Below are positions 9,057 through 19,020 of a stretch of 64,000 bases of DNA, in pieces. The notes under the pieces were generated by a model. It was not told where the DNA came from. It ran no database searches and was given only the letters and a program-made list of their open reading frames with translations. Where the stretch lies: contig NZ_WTWY01000015.1 in the NCBI RefSeq assembly GCF_009870825.1, forward strand, positions 62,001 through 126,000, written 5' to 3'. Every line of letters begins with the position of its first letter. The stretch's first letter is position 1. This DNA is from Paenibacillus sp. USDA918EY. GTDB lineage: Bacteria > Bacillota > Bacilli > Paenibacillales > Paenibacillaceae. A program made the position numbers and the translations under genes.

Positions 9057-9065
9057 TGCTATAAT
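9057..9065 (+). promoter_or_regulatory. candidate extended -10 promoter for mutS-mutL
   Basis: TGCTATAAT, a perfect extended -10 box, lies 35 bases before the mutS start. No good -35 hexamer is seen at 17 bases, as is common for extended -10 promoters. Confidence 0.45.
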
Positions 9066-9100
9066 AGGGCATGAGCAAAGTTCGAGGTTGGAGGTAAGTC

Positions 9101-11788
9101 ATGGCAAAATATACGCCAATGATTGAACAATATTTGGCAATCAAGGAACAGGCAAAGGATGCATTCCTTTTTTTTCGTTTAGGCGATTTTTACGAGATGT
9201 TTTTTGAAGACGCCGTGAAGGCGTCGCGGGAGCTTGAAATTACGCTGACCGGCCGCGAGGGCGGCGGGGATGAGCGCATACCGATGTGCGGAGTTCCCTA
9301 TCACTCGGCTGAGGGTTACATACAGCGACTGATCGAGAAAGGTTATAAAGTTGCGATTTGCGAGCAGATGGAAGATCCGGCCGTTACCAAGGGCATGGTT
9401 CGCCGGGAAATCGTCCGGGTGATTACGCCGGGCACCATCATGGAGGGCAAGACCGTCGCGGACAAATCGAACAACTACCTGGTTTGCGTCACGGAAAGCG
9501 ACCGGATGATGGCGCTTTCCGCCTGCGACATATCGACGGGCGAATTGTACGTGACGTCGGTGCCCTCTTCCGTGGAGTGGCTTCGGGACGAAATCGGCAT
9601 TTACGAACCTGCGGAAATGATCGGCGACAACCGCATGCTGGAGCTGATCCAAGCGGAACAAATCCAGTGGAGCCGTCCGATCGTGTATACGCCGTGGGAT
9701 AAAAAAGACGAAAGCCTGGTGCGCAGCCAATTCGGGGAAGCGGCATGGGCCCGTCTGGATCCGGAGCGCCGCCGCTGCGTCGCCGTGCTCATATCGTACT
9801 TGAGCGAAACGCAGCGGCGTTCGCTCGGACAACTGACGCAGATTTCGCCGTATGAACCCGGAAACTATATGATTTTGGACCCGTTTACCCGCCGGAATCT
9901 GGAACTTGTCGAGACGGTGCGCGACCGCTCCAAGAAAGGCTCGCTGCTCTGGCTGCTGGACCGGACGCAAACGTCGATGGGAGCGCGGCTCCTGCGGCGA
10001 TGGATCGATAAGCCGCTGCTTCACCGGGGAGCGATCGAAGAACGGCTGGAGGCCGTTGATCATTTATACAACCAGTTTATTTTGCGGGAAGACCTGAAGG
10101 CTTCCCTGAACGAAATTTACGACCTGGAGCGTCTCGTAGCGCGAATCGCGTTCGGGAGCGCCAACGGGCGTGATTTGAACGCGCTGAAATTGTCGCTCCG
10201 GCAAATCCCCGCCTTGAAGGACCTGTGCGCGTCTTCGTCATCGGCCACGCTGCGCCGTCTCGCGGACGAAATGGACGACTGCCGGGACTTGGGTGAAGCG
10301 ATCGAGCGAACGATCGTCGAAGATCCTCCCGTGTCCGTCAGGGACGGGGGCCTCATCAAGCCGGGCTGCAACGAGCGGCTGGACGAATTGCGGGAAGCAA
10401 GCGTCAACGGCAAAAAATGGATCGCCGAGCTGGAAGCGAAGGAACGCGAGGTTACGGGCATACGGTCGCTGAAGATCGGATTCAACAAAGTGTTCGGCTA
10501 CTACATCGAAGTGACCAAAGCAAACGTCGGCTCCCTCCCCGAAGGCCGGTACGAGCGCAAGCAGACGCTGACCAATGCCGAACGTTACGTCACGCCGGAG
10601 CTGAAAGAAAAGGAAGGCCTCATCCTGGAAGCCCAGGAAAAAATGGTCGACCTGGAATACGCTCTTTTCGCTGAGCTGCGGGAAAAGTTGGCTTCCGAAA
10701 TTTCGAGGCTGCAGCAGCTTGCGGAAAAGGTGGCGGAGCTGGACGCTTACCAGTCGCTGGCCGCGGTCAGCGCCGAGCAGGGATTCGTGAAGCCGGTGCT
10801 TACCGACGGCTATGACCTTGTCGTGGAAGCGGGACGCCATCCCGTCGTGGAGGCGGTGATGAAGGATTCTTCCTTCATCGCGAACGAAACGAAGCTTACG
10901 CGCGACGAGGCCGCGATCCTGCTCATTACCGGCCCGAATATGGCCGGGAAAAGCACCTATATGCGCCAGGTGGCTTTGATCTCCATCATGGCCCAAATCG
11001 GGTGCTTCGTGCCGGCAGGAAAGGCCGAAGTGCCGATGATCGACCGCATCTTTACGCGCATCGGCGCGGCGGACGACCTGATCGGTGGGCAGAGCACGTT
11101 TATGGTAGAGATGGCCGATATCCAGGTCATGACGGAAAAAGCGACGCCGCGAAGCCTGATCATCATCGACGAGCTCGGCCGCGGCACGTCGACCAGCGAA
11201 GGCATGGCGATCGCCCAGGCCGTCATCGAATACGTGCATGACATCATCGGCTGCAAATCGCTGGTGTCCACGCATTTTCATGAGCTGGCCCATTTGGAAG
11301 AAAGCCTTCAAGGTTTGAAAAATTACTCGATGGCCGTGCAGGAAAGCGGAGAAAACGTACATTTCCTGCGCAAGCTGGTGCAGGGACCTGCAAGCAGCAG
11401 CTACGGCATCTATTGCGCGCGCCTGGCAGGGCTGCCTTCCTCGATTATTGGACGGGCTTACGACTTGCTGCAGGGGATCGAACACGGCGCGGTCCAAGCG
11501 GCCGCAGCCGCCGAAGCGGTGGAGGCGCCCAAGCCGCTGTCCGTTCCAAGCCCGATTGCGGAAGAACCGGTCAAGCCGGAGGAGTCTGCGGGCGAAGTCG
11601 TACAGCTATCCATTTTCGGCGAAGAAGAAGCACTGCCGGCGCAGAAAGCGGCCCATTCCGCCGCGAAGCCCGATCCGGCGCTTGAACAGATCGTGGACGC
11701 GATCAAAAGCGTGGACGTGATGAACATGACGCCGCTTCAAGCGATGCAGCTGCTGAACGAGTTAAAGATGAAAGCCAAGGACTTGTAA
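9101..11788 (+). CDS. mutS: DNA mismatch repair protein MutS
   Basis: An 895-residue protein, slightly longer than B. subtilis MutS. It binds mismatched DNA and recruits MutL. The N-terminal mismatch-recognition motif FFRLGDFYEMFFEDA contains the Phe-x-Glu wedge. The ATPase domain has Walker A GPNMAGKST near residues 611-619, a Walker B ending LIIIDELGRGTSTSEG and the STHFHEL switch. A Pro/Ala/Glu-rich linker (about residues 800-860), which includes a QLSIFGEEE segment resembling a beta-clamp-binding motif, precedes a short C-terminal domain. ATG 9101 follows GGAGG. mutL starts 44 bases after it. Confidence 0.97.
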   Translation: MAKYTPMIEQYLAIKEQAKDAFLFFRLGDFYEMFFEDAVKASRELEITLTGREGGGDERIPMCGVPYHSAEGYIQRLIEKGYKVAICEQMEDPAVTKGMVRREIVRVITPGTIMEGKTVADKSNNYLVCVTESDRMMALSACDISTGELYVTSVPSSVEWLRDEIGIYEPAEMIGDNRMLELIQAEQIQWSRPIVYTPWDKKDESLVRSQFGEAAWARLDPERRRCVAVLISYLSETQRRSLGQLTQISPYEPGNYMILDPFTRRNLELVETVRDRSKKGSLLWLLDRTQTSMGARLLRRWIDKPLLHRGAIEERLEAVDHLYNQFILREDLKASLNEIYDLERLVARIAFGSANGRDLNALKLSLRQIPALKDLCASSSSATLRRLADEMDDCRDLGEAIERTIVEDPPVSVRDGGLIKPGCNERLDELREASVNGKKWIAELEAKEREVTGIRSLKIGFNKVFGYYIEVTKANVGSLPEGRYERKQTLTNAERYVTPELKEKEGLILEAQEKMVDLEYALFAELREKLASEISRLQQLAEKVAELDAYQSLAAVSAEQGFVKPVLTDGYDLVVEAGRHPVVEAVMKDSSFIANETKLTRDEAAILLITGPNMAGKSTYMRQVALISIMAQIGCFVPAGKAEVPMIDRIFTRIGAADDLIGGQSTFMVEMADIQVMTEKATPRSLIIIDELGRGTSTSEGMAIAQAVIEYVHDIIGCKSLVSTHFHELAHLEESLQGLKNYSMAVQESGENVHFLRKLVQGPASSSYGIYCARLAGLPSSIIGRAYDLLQGIEHGAVQAAAAAEAVEAPKPLSVPSPIAEEPVKPEESAGEVVQLSIFGEEEALPAQKAAHSAAKPDPALEQIVDAIKSVDVMNMTPLQAMQLLNELKMKAKDL

Positions 11789-11832
11789 CGGTCCGGCCGC
11801 AGATAGAAGCCATGAGATAAGGGGTGACGGAA

Positions 11833-13848
11833 ATGGCTAAAATTCATATATTGGACGAGCATATTGCCAACCAGATTGCCGCCGGCGAAGTGGTGGAGCG
11901 CCCCGCGTCCGTCGTGAAGGAGCTGGTGGAAAACTCCATCGACGCCGGCGCGACCCGCATCGACGTGCATGTCGAAGAAGGCGGGCTCGAGGGCATCCGG
12001 GTCACCGACAACGGGGCGGGGATCGAGCCGGATGACCTGCAGACCGCCTTTTACCGGCACGCGACAAGCAAAATCGGCAGCAGCCGGGATTTGTTTCACA
12101 TCACCAGCCTCGGCTTTCGCGGCGAGGCTTTGCCCAGCATCGCGGCCGTGGCCAAAGTGCAGCTGACGACCTCTAGCGGAGACGACGGCTTGGGCCGCCG
12201 CATCCGCGTCGAAGGCGGCAAGCTGGTAGCGGAAGAAGATACGCCGGCGCCGCGCGGGACAGACATTCAGGTCAAGGAATTATTTTTTAATACGCCGGCC
12301 CGCTTAAAATACATGAAGACGATCCAGACGGAGCTCGGCCACGTGTCCGATTACATGTACAGAATCGCCCTTTCCCATCCGGAAATCGCGATTACGCTTC
12401 GTCACAACGAAAACCAGCTGCTGAAGACGCTTGGCAACGGCGACCTGCTCCAGGTTATCGCCGCCATATACGGGACGCAGGCCGCGAAAGCGATGCTGCC
12501 GATTCGCGCCGAAAACCTCGATTTCGAGCTTGCCGGTTTCGTGAGCCTGCCCGAGTGGACCAGATCGAACCGCAACGGCGTGTCCACGATCGTCAACGGC
12601 AGATACATCCGCAATTACGGCCTGAACCAGGCGATCCAACGGGCCTACCATACGCTGCTGCCGATCAACCGCTACCCGCTTGCCGTGCTGGAAATCAAGA
12701 TGCATCCTTCCCTGGTGGACGTCAACGTGCACCCCGCCAAGCTGGAGGTTCGTTTCAGCAAGGAACAGGAGCTGTTTCCGTTCGTAGAGGAAAGCATCCA
12801 TCGCGTGCTGCGGCAGGAAGTGCTTATTCCCCAGGTGGTAAAGCAAAATGTCGGCGGGAAAAACAGCGGCTCCGTCATTCAGGAACAGTTCCATTTCCCG
12901 AATCGCGGCTTAGCCGCTCCCCCGCCGGTCAATGCGGGAGAAACGGCGGCCGCGCTGGAAGCCGGAGCCGTTTCGGCCTTGCCGGGAAACCGTCCTTTGC
13001 CGGGTTCGATATCCGGGAGCGGCGACTCGGCCCCTGCGCCGAAACCGGAGGAACGGCCGGCCGCAGGGAACGCGAGCATGTACGGCGGTTCGTCGCGTTC
13101 TACCCAGGGGGCTTGGCAGGCAAGCGGCGGCATGGTCAGGGAAACGCGGTCAATCCCGTACCGCGAAGCGGGTTATCCATCCCCGCAGCGGACGAGCGCC
13201 AGCTCGAATCCCGAGCTGGCGAGCCGGCTCTTGGCGGCATCGGCGGACGCTCCCGCCGAAATTCCGTCGTTTCCGGAGCTGACGCTCATCGGTCAGCATC
13301 ACGGCACGTACCTGATCGCGCAAAACGATCAAGGGCTGTACCTGATCGACCAGCATGCGGCCCATGAACGCGTCAATTACGAATATTATTACGAAAAATT
13401 CGGTCAGCCCGCCGACGCCTCCCAGGAGCTCCTGCTGCCGATCACGCTGGAATTCACGCCTTCCGAAGCCGAACAGCTGAAAGAAAAGCTGCAGTGGTTC
13501 GAGCAGGTCGGCGTCTATCTGGAACATTTCGGCGGCCAGACGTTCCGCGTCCGTTCGCATCCCTACTGGTTTCCAAAGGGCGAAGAAAAATCGCTGATCG
13601 AGGAGATGGCCGAATGGGTGCTTGGCGAACGCAAGATCGACCTTGCCAAGCTGCGGGAGAAATCGTCGATCCTCTGCTCGTGCAAGGCTTCGATCAAAGC
13701 CAACCAAAAGCTGACGGAAGACGAGGCCAAAACGCTGCTCGATCGGCTGGGAGGCTGCAGACAGCCGTACACATGCCCGCATGGGCGGCCGATCGTCGTA
13801 TCGTTTTCGACCTATGATTTGGAAAAACTGTTTAAACGGGTTATGTAA
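11833..13848 (+). CDS. mutL: DNA mismatch repair protein MutL with endonuclease site
   Basis: A 671-residue MutL. The N-terminal GHKL ATPase motifs are visible (NQIAAGEVVERPASVVKEL, DNGAGI, TSLGFRGEAL). The linker, about residues 345-475, is Pro/Gly/Ala-rich. The C-terminal domain holds the endonuclease motif DQHAAHERVNYE near residue 506 and the metal-site elements CSCKAS and CPHGRP, so this is a nicking MutL as expected where MutH is absent. ATG 11833 follows AAGGGGTGA; a GTG inside that site (11824) is less likely. It is co-transcribed with mutS. Confidence 0.96.
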   Translation: MAKIHILDEHIANQIAAGEVVERPASVVKELVENSIDAGATRIDVHVEEGGLEGIRVTDNGAGIEPDDLQTAFYRHATSKIGSSRDLFHITSLGFRGEALPSIAAVAKVQLTTSSGDDGLGRRIRVEGGKLVAEEDTPAPRGTDIQVKELFFNTPARLKYMKTIQTELGHVSDYMYRIALSHPEIAITLRHNENQLLKTLGNGDLLQVIAAIYGTQAAKAMLPIRAENLDFELAGFVSLPEWTRSNRNGVSTIVNGRYIRNYGLNQAIQRAYHTLLPINRYPLAVLEIKMHPSLVDVNVHPAKLEVRFSKEQELFPFVEESIHRVLRQEVLIPQVVKQNVGGKNSGSVIQEQFHFPNRGLAAPPPVNAGETAAALEAGAVSALPGNRPLPGSISGSGDSAPAPKPEERPAAGNASMYGGSSRSTQGAWQASGGMVRETRSIPYREAGYPSPQRTSASSNPELASRLLAASADAPAEIPSFPELTLIGQHHGTYLIAQNDQGLYLIDQHAAHERVNYEYYYEKFGQPADASQELLLPITLEFTPSEAEQLKEKLQWFEQVGVYLEHFGGQTFRVRSHPYWFPKGEEKSLIEEMAEWVLGERKIDLAKLREKSSILCSCKASIKANQKLTEDEAKTLLDRLGGCRQPYTCPHGRPIVVSFSTYDLEKLFKRVM

Positions 13849-13902
13849 AGAAACGTCTGAAGACCCGTTTCGGTAACTATAAAGACAGGATTGGAGAGCG
13901 TC

Positions 13903-14688
13903 ATGATAATTACTACAGGGGACAAGGCGGGGGAAGCCGTCATTCGCCGGGCCGCGGCTTTGGCCTCCCGAACCGGAGGCCAATACGTGCCGAGGCGCCA
14001 TACTTCGCTGGCCAAAATGTCGAAGCTCCATGGCGACGAAGAAATCATCGTCGTCCTGGACGGCGGCGCAAGGCTGGTCAGGCCGGGGGGCGATACCGTG
14101 GAATTCCATCCCAGCATGGGTTTTATCCGCGCCAAGCGGATCCTGAAAGGCGAAAGCGACCCGATGCTCGACGCCGCATTGATGAGTCCGGGCGACAGCG
14201 TGCTGGACTGCACGGCGGGCCTCGGGACGGATACGCTCGTATTCGCCGTCAAAGGCGGCAGGGATTCCGCAATAACGGCTGTCGAGAGTTCGGCTTCCCT
14301 GTCGGCGCTTTTGTCCGAGGGAATGGCATATTATACTTCCAACGTGGAAGAGATCAATGACGCCATGCGGCGCGTCCGGATCGAAAGCGGCCATCATCTG
14401 GACGTGCTTCGGAGGATGCCGGACCGCAGCGTGGACATCGTATATTTTGACCCGATGTTCCGCGAGCCGCTGATGGATTCGTCGGCGATCCGGCCTCTCC
14501 GGCGGTTTGCCAACAGCGACCCGCTCTCACCGGAAAGCATCAAGGAAGCCGTCAGGGTTGCCCGGAAAACGGTGGTGCTGAAAGAAAAGCGGGGCAGCGG
14601 CGAATTTGCCCGCCTCGGATTTTCGGAGCAGGAGCGGTCCCATTCTAAAATATCTTATGGAGTGATCACCGTTGACAGGGAGAAATGA
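13903..14688 (+). CDS. class I SAM-dependent methyltransferase, RsmJ-like
   Basis: A 261-residue methyltransferase. The SAM-binding loop is DCTAGLGTDT near residue 108 and the catalytic-type motif is VYFDPMF near residue 181. These match the family that includes RsmJ (16S rRNA m2G1516 methyltransferase in E. coli), but assignment to that target is inference. ATG 13903 follows TTGGAGAG. The gene sits between mutL and miaA and overlaps miaA by 17 bases, so the two are probably translated together. An RNA-modification role would fit the neighbour. Confidence 0.75.
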   Translation: MIITTGDKAGEAVIRRAAALASRTGGQYVPRRHTSLAKMSKLHGDEEIIVVLDGGARLVRPGGDTVEFHPSMGFIRAKRILKGESDPMLDAALMSPGDSVLDCTAGLGTDTLVFAVKGGRDSAITAVESSASLSALLSEGMAYYTSNVEEINDAMRRVRIESGHHLDVLRRMPDRSVDIVYFDPMFREPLMDSSAIRPLRRFANSDPLSPESIKEAVRVARKTVVLKEKRGSGEFARLGFSEQERSHSKISYGVITVDREK

Positions 14689-15664
14689 GCCCATCGATAA
14701 ACCGAAACTGCTGGTGCTGGTCGGACCGACGGCCGTCGGGAAAACGAAGCTGAGCATCGAGCTGGCGAAAGAGTGGAATTGCGAAATTATATCCGGCGAT
14801 TCGATGCAGGTGTACCGGGAGATGGATATCGGAACGGCCAAAATCGCGAAGGAAGAGATGCAGGGCGTTCCCCATCATTTGATCGATATCCACAATCCGG
14901 ACGAACCGTATTCCGTGGCGGAATTTCAGGAGGAATGCCACCGCCTGATTCAGGATATCCACGCACGCGGCAAACTCCCTTTTATCGTCGGAGGAACAGG
15001 CTTATACGTCGAATCTGTCTGCTACGATTATCAATTCGCGCAGGTGGGGGAAGACAAGGCATTTCGCGACGAGCAGGCCGCCTTCGCCGAGGGAAACGGG
15101 GCGGAAGCGCTGCACGGCAGGCTGAAGGCGGTGGACCCGGCCAGCGCGGAAAAGCTTCATCCCAACGATCAAAGACGGATTATTAGGGCTTTGGAAATCT
15201 TTCATTTGACGGGTATCCCCCTATCGGCCCAACTTGAAGGGCAAACCCGGGAGTCTCCGTACCGATTATGCCTGCTCGGTTTGACAATGGATAGGCAAAT
15301 GCTATATAAACGTATTGAAGCCCGCATTGACGAAATGCTGAAGCAGGGTTTGGTGGAAGAAGTGTCTTTGCTGCTGAACAAGGGCTACGGAACCGACCTG
15401 GTCTCGATGCAGGGACTCGGTTACAAACAGATCGCAAGCTATCTTCAAGGTCGCGAATCCCTTGAAGACGCGGTCGCGATCCTCAAGAGAGACACCCGCC
15501 GGTTTGCCAAACGCCAGCTGTCCTGGTTCCGCCACATGAAGGAAATCTCATGGGTGGACGTCACGGAGCCCGTAAATTTTTCTGCGAAAATGGCGGAAAT
15601 CCGTGATATAATAGCAGGAAAGTTTCTCTCAAATCTTGAATATACTTCAAAACAATCTAAATGA
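14672..15664 (+). CDS. miaA: tRNA dimethylallyltransferase MiaA
   Basis: A 330-residue enzyme that transfers dimethylallyl to A37 of tRNAs reading UNN codons. The P-loop GPTAVGKTKLS is at the N-terminus, followed by the SGDSMQVYREMDIGTAK motif and FIVGGTGLYVES. The start appears to be TTG 14672 with GGAGTGAT upstream; there is no in-frame ATG before the P-loop. It overlaps the end of the methyltransferase gene and is followed 20 bases later by hfq, the classical miaA-hfq order. Confidence 0.95.
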   Translation: MTGRNEPIDKPKLLVLVGPTAVGKTKLSIELAKEWNCEIISGDSMQVYREMDIGTAKIAKEEMQGVPHHLIDIHNPDEPYSVAEFQEECHRLIQDIHARGKLPFIVGGTGLYVESVCYDYQFAQVGEDKAFRDEQAAFAEGNGAEALHGRLKAVDPASAEKLHPNDQRRIIRALEIFHLTGIPLSAQLEGQTRESPYRLCLLGLTMDRQMLYKRIEARIDEMLKQGLVEEVSLLLNKGYGTDLVSMQGLGYKQIASYLQGRESLEDAVAILKRDTRRFAKRQLSWFRHMKEISWVDVTEPVNFSAKMAEIRDIIAGKFLSNLEYTSKQSK

Positions 15665-15684
15665 AACGTTGGGGGTACGGATAA

Positions 15685-15924
15685 ATGAACAAATCCATTA
15701 ATATCCAAGATACATTCTTAAACCAGCTGCGTAAGGAAAATATCCCAGTGACCATTTTTCTCGTGAACGGATTTCAGATTCGCGGCACCATCAAGGCGTT
15801 TGACAACTTCACTGTCGTCGTGGATACCGACGGTAAGCAGCAAATGCTGTTCAAACACGCCATTTCTACGGTTACGCCTCAACGCAATGTTTCATTGATG
15901 CAGGAAACCCAGCAAGAGGGCTAA
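15685..15924 (+). CDS. hfq: RNA chaperone Hfq
   Basis: A 79-residue Sm-like protein that forms a hexameric ring and binds small RNAs and A-rich RNA. The Sm1 motif ([14 protein letters not shown]) and the Sm2 motif FKHAIST are intact. ATG 15685 follows GGGGGT. It is linked to miaA as in most bacteria and closed by a small hairpin at 16043. Confidence 0.97.
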   Translation: MNKSINIQDTFLNQLRKENIPVTIFLVNGFQIRGTIKAFDNFTVVVDTDGKQQMLFKHAISTVTPQRNVSLMQETQQEG

Positions 15925-16042
15925 CGGACGTATTTTGAAACTTTTCTGGATGATTTTCGTTTAAGTATATAGACAGCGGGCAAGCGAAGCGGCCGGTACG
16001 CAGCTTGCTGCGATGTCTGTAGGCATAGAAACTGGAGCGGAG

Positions 16043-16066
16043 CAACCTTGACAAGGTTGTTCTTTT
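16043..16066 (+). terminator. terminator after hfq
   Basis: CAACCTT-GAC-AAGGTTG forms a seven-pair stem followed by TTCTTTT. Confidence 0.65.
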
Positions 16067-16111
16067 CATTCCAAAACTCGAAATTCATCCTAAAGGGAGT
16101 CAGGAGGCACC

Positions 16112-18787
16112 ATGGATAACAATAAGCTGTCGCGGACAGGCAACAAAAACAAAGAACAGCCGTCCAAGACGCCTAAAAAGAAGAAAAGAAAACTGTCGGG
16201 CAAACGCATATTTTGGACTTTGTTTTTTACATGCGCCATCGCCGTTTTTTGCGCGTTGGCAGGATACTTGTACATCTCCGTCAACGGAGAACGGCTGTAT
16301 CAGGCGAACAAGGACAAAATTACGCTGCATGAAAACTCCAAGGTGTATGACCGCAACGGGAACGTGATAGGCGAGCTGTCGCTGCAGAAAAGCGACCCGG
16401 TCAACAGCGAGGACATTCCGAAGCTGCTGAAGGAAGCTTTTGTCGCGACGGAGGATAAACGGTTCTATGAACACAGCGGCGTCGATCTCTGGTCGATCGG
16501 CCGTGCGGCCGTCAAGGACGTGATCGCCCGTTCCAAAGTGGAAGGCGGCAGCACGATCACGCAGCAGCTGGCGAGAAACATTTTCCTGACGCGCGACAAG
16601 ACGTTTTTCCGTAAAGCGACGGAAGTGTCGATCGCGCTGGCTTTGGACCGGAATTTGACCAAAGACGAAGTGTTGACGATGTACTTGAACCGGATCAATT
16701 TCGGCGGCCAGATTTACGGCATCAAGGAAGCGTCGAAATATTACTTCGGAGTATCCGATTTGAAAGAATTGAAATTGTGGCAAATGGCCACGCTGGCGGC
16801 GATGCCGAAAGGCCCGTCCAAATACAACCCGCTCCGCAATCCGGACCTTTCCATGCAGCGCCGCGCGGTCGTATTGAACCTGATGGCCGAGCAAGGATAT
16901 ATTACCGCCGAAGAAGCGGAACAGGCGAAAAAGGTCGTTTATGACTATGAACCGCCGAAGAAAAAGCAAAATTACCAGAACTTTATGGATTACGTCATGA
17001 ACGAAGCCGAAGATGTAACGGGCCTCAGCGAAGACGACCTGAACATCGGCGGCTACAAAATTTACACCACGATGGATGCCAATGCGCAGAAAGTGCTTGA
17101 AAAGGAATTCGCGGACGCGTCCAACTTCGAAAAAAGCAAGGACGATAAGCAGGTTCAGGGTTCCATGGTCATCATGAACCAGGAGAACGGCGCTTTGGTG
17201 GCCTTGCTCGGCGGCCGCGATTACGAGCGGAAGGGCTACAGCCGCGTCACGAACAGCCGCCGTCAGCCGGGTTCGGCGTTCAAGCCGATCGTTTCTTACG
17301 CGCCGGCGCTCGAATCCGGAAAGTTCAACATCAATACGCCGCTAAGCAACGAGAAGCAATGCTTCGGCAAATATTGCCCGACGAACTTGCATGGATATTC
17401 CAGCACCATCAGCATGGAGGAAGCGATCACGAAATCGGAGAACATTCCTGCGGTTTGGCTGCTGAACCAAATCGGCGTCAAAGCGGGGTACGATTTCGCG
17501 ACGAAGCTGGGCATCCAGCTGACGGACGAGGACAAAAACCTCGCGATGGCGCTCGGCGGGATCAGCAAAGGCACCAACACGCTGGAAATGGCTCAGGCAT
17601 ACAGCACGTTTGCCAACGGCGGAACGTTCTACAAAGCGTTTTCGATTAAGAAAATCGTGGACAGCGACGGCAAAGTCGTGTTTGAGCACAAGGACAGCGG
17701 CAAAAAAGTGATGGAAGAAAGCACGGCCTATCAAATGACCCGGATGATGGAAAACGTCGTCGACAGCGGCACAGGTAAAAAGGCCAGAATCAATCGCCCC
17801 GTCGCAGGCAAAACGGGTACGACGCAAAGCGGCATTAAAGGCAACAAATCCAACCGTGACGTTTGGTTTGTCGGTTATACGCCGGAGCTGACGGCAGCGG
17901 TGTGGATGGGTTATGACAACCCGGACAAAGATCATCTGCTGCACAACAGCAGTCCGCTTGCCGCGGCGTTCTGGGGCAAAGTGATGAAACAGGCACTCGA
18001 AAACTTCCCGGCCAAGGAATTTAAAGTGCCGGCCGACATGAAGGAGAAGGAACCGGAACCGCCTGCTCAAGAGACGCCACAACTCCATGTCAGCGGGCTT
18101 ATCGCAAGCTACAGTCCCGACACGCAAACCGTCTCCTTATCGTGGAACGGTGACGAGAACGGCAACGCCGTTTACCGCCTCTACCGCAAGGCGGCATCCG
18201 AAGGGGACTTCACGGTGCTGCAGGACGGCATCCGGACGACAAGCATCGATGACATCGGCACGGTTGCCGGCGAATCTTACCAGTATTACGTGGTCGCGGT
18301 TTCTCCGGACACCGGCCAAGAGTCCGATCCGTCGAACACGGTGACCGTCACGATCCAGCCGCAGCAGGATGAGCAGCTCCCGCCGCCGGATGAAAACATG
18401 GGGGACCATGGGCAGAACGGCGACGACATGACCGGCCAGGATCCGAACCAGAACGGCGGCTTCGATAACGGTCAGGGCACCGGCAATCCGGGTAACGGAA
18501 GCACCGACGGCAACGGAAACCAAAGCAATAACGGCAACTCAAATGGAAATGGCAATGGTAAGGGCAATGGACATGGCATTGGCAACGGGAATGGGAACGG
18601 TAATGGTAACGGGAACGGGAACGCCCATCAGGGCGGCGATCCCGGAGCCGGCTCCGGAAGCGGAGACACAGGGACAACCGTTCCGCCGGATAACGGCGGC
18701 TCGTCCGATCCGGGAAGCACGGATGGAGCCCAAAGAGTGGATAACTTCAGTACCGGTACGGTAGAGGGCGAGACCACCAACCCTTAA
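16112..18787 (+). CDS. class A penicillin-binding protein (PBP1A family)
   Basis: An 891-residue bifunctional cell-wall synthase. A basic cytosolic tail and one membrane anchor (about 33-55) precede the GT51 transglycosylase domain with ATEDKRFYEHSG and GGSTITQQLARN. The transpeptidase has the active serine S388 in SAFK, SEN near 441 and K567TG. A fibronectin type III-like domain (about 655-750) and an Asn/Gly-rich tail (about 770-880) follow. ATG 16112 has AGGAGG upstream. It stands alone between terminators. The long low-complexity tail is an elaboration seen in some Paenibacillaceae-type PBPs and probably extends into the wall. Confidence 0.95.
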   Translation: MDNNKLSRTGNKNKEQPSKTPKKKKRKLSGKRIFWTLFFTCAIAVFCALAGYLYISVNGERLYQANKDKITLHENSKVYDRNGNVIGELSLQKSDPVNSEDIPKLLKEAFVATEDKRFYEHSGVDLWSIGRAAVKDVIARSKVEGGSTITQQLARNIFLTRDKTFFRKATEVSIALALDRNLTKDEVLTMYLNRINFGGQIYGIKEASKYYFGVSDLKELKLWQMATLAAMPKGPSKYNPLRNPDLSMQRRAVVLNLMAEQGYITAEEAEQAKKVVYDYEPPKKKQNYQNFMDYVMNEAEDVTGLSEDDLNIGGYKIYTTMDANAQKVLEKEFADASNFEKSKDDKQVQGSMVIMNQENGALVALLGGRDYERKGYSRVTNSRRQPGSAFKPIVSYAPALESGKFNINTPLSNEKQCFGKYCPTNLHGYSSTISMEEAITKSENIPAVWLLNQIGVKAGYDFATKLGIQLTDEDKNLAMALGGISKGTNTLEMAQAYSTFANGGTFYKAFSIKKIVDSDGKVVFEHKDSGKKVMEESTAYQMTRMMENVVDSGTGKKARINRPVAGKTGTTQSGIKGNKSNRDVWFVGYTPELTAAVWMGYDNPDKDHLLHNSSPLAAAFWGKVMKQALENFPAKEFKVPADMKEKEPEPPAQETPQLHVSGLIASYSPDTQTVSLSWNGDENGNAVYRLYRKAASEGDFTVLQDGIRTTSIDDIGTVAGESYQYYVVAVSPDTGQESDPSNTVTVTIQPQQDEQLPPPDENMGDHGQNGDDMTGQDPNQNGGFDNGQGTGNPGNGSTDGNGNQSNNGNSNGNGNGKGNGHGIGNGNGNGNGNGNGNAHQGGDPGAGSGSGDTGTTVPPDNGGSSDPGSTDGAQRVDNFSTGTVEGETTNP
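18528..18640 (+). repeat. Asn-Gly coding repeat in the PBP tail
   Basis: Short degenerate units of the type AAYGGN encode alternating Asn and Gly. The DNA is repetitive and may vary in length between strains by slippage. Confidence 0.8.
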
Positions 18788-18807
18788 ATCACCAAAAAAA
18801 GATATCA

Positions 18808-18842
18808 AGAGCCTCCAATCACGGATTGGAGGCTCTTTTTTC
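18808..18842 (+). terminator. terminator after the PBP gene
   Basis: GAGCCTCCAATC and GATTGGAGGCTC form a perfect 12-pair stem with a short loop and a long T run. Confidence 0.92.
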
Positions 18843-19020
18843 TTAGGCTGGGGAAAGGATAAATGAATTTACGCATGCAGGTCCTATAGGGGATGGAGTT
18901 GTATCCATCATGTTTTTCTTCTCCTCGGGCCCGTGGTTGCGCTATAGTAGTGGTATATATTTTGAGTGTGTTTCTTAAATGTGATAAGCTGAAGCTAACA
19001 TATTGGAGAGGGAAATTTCC

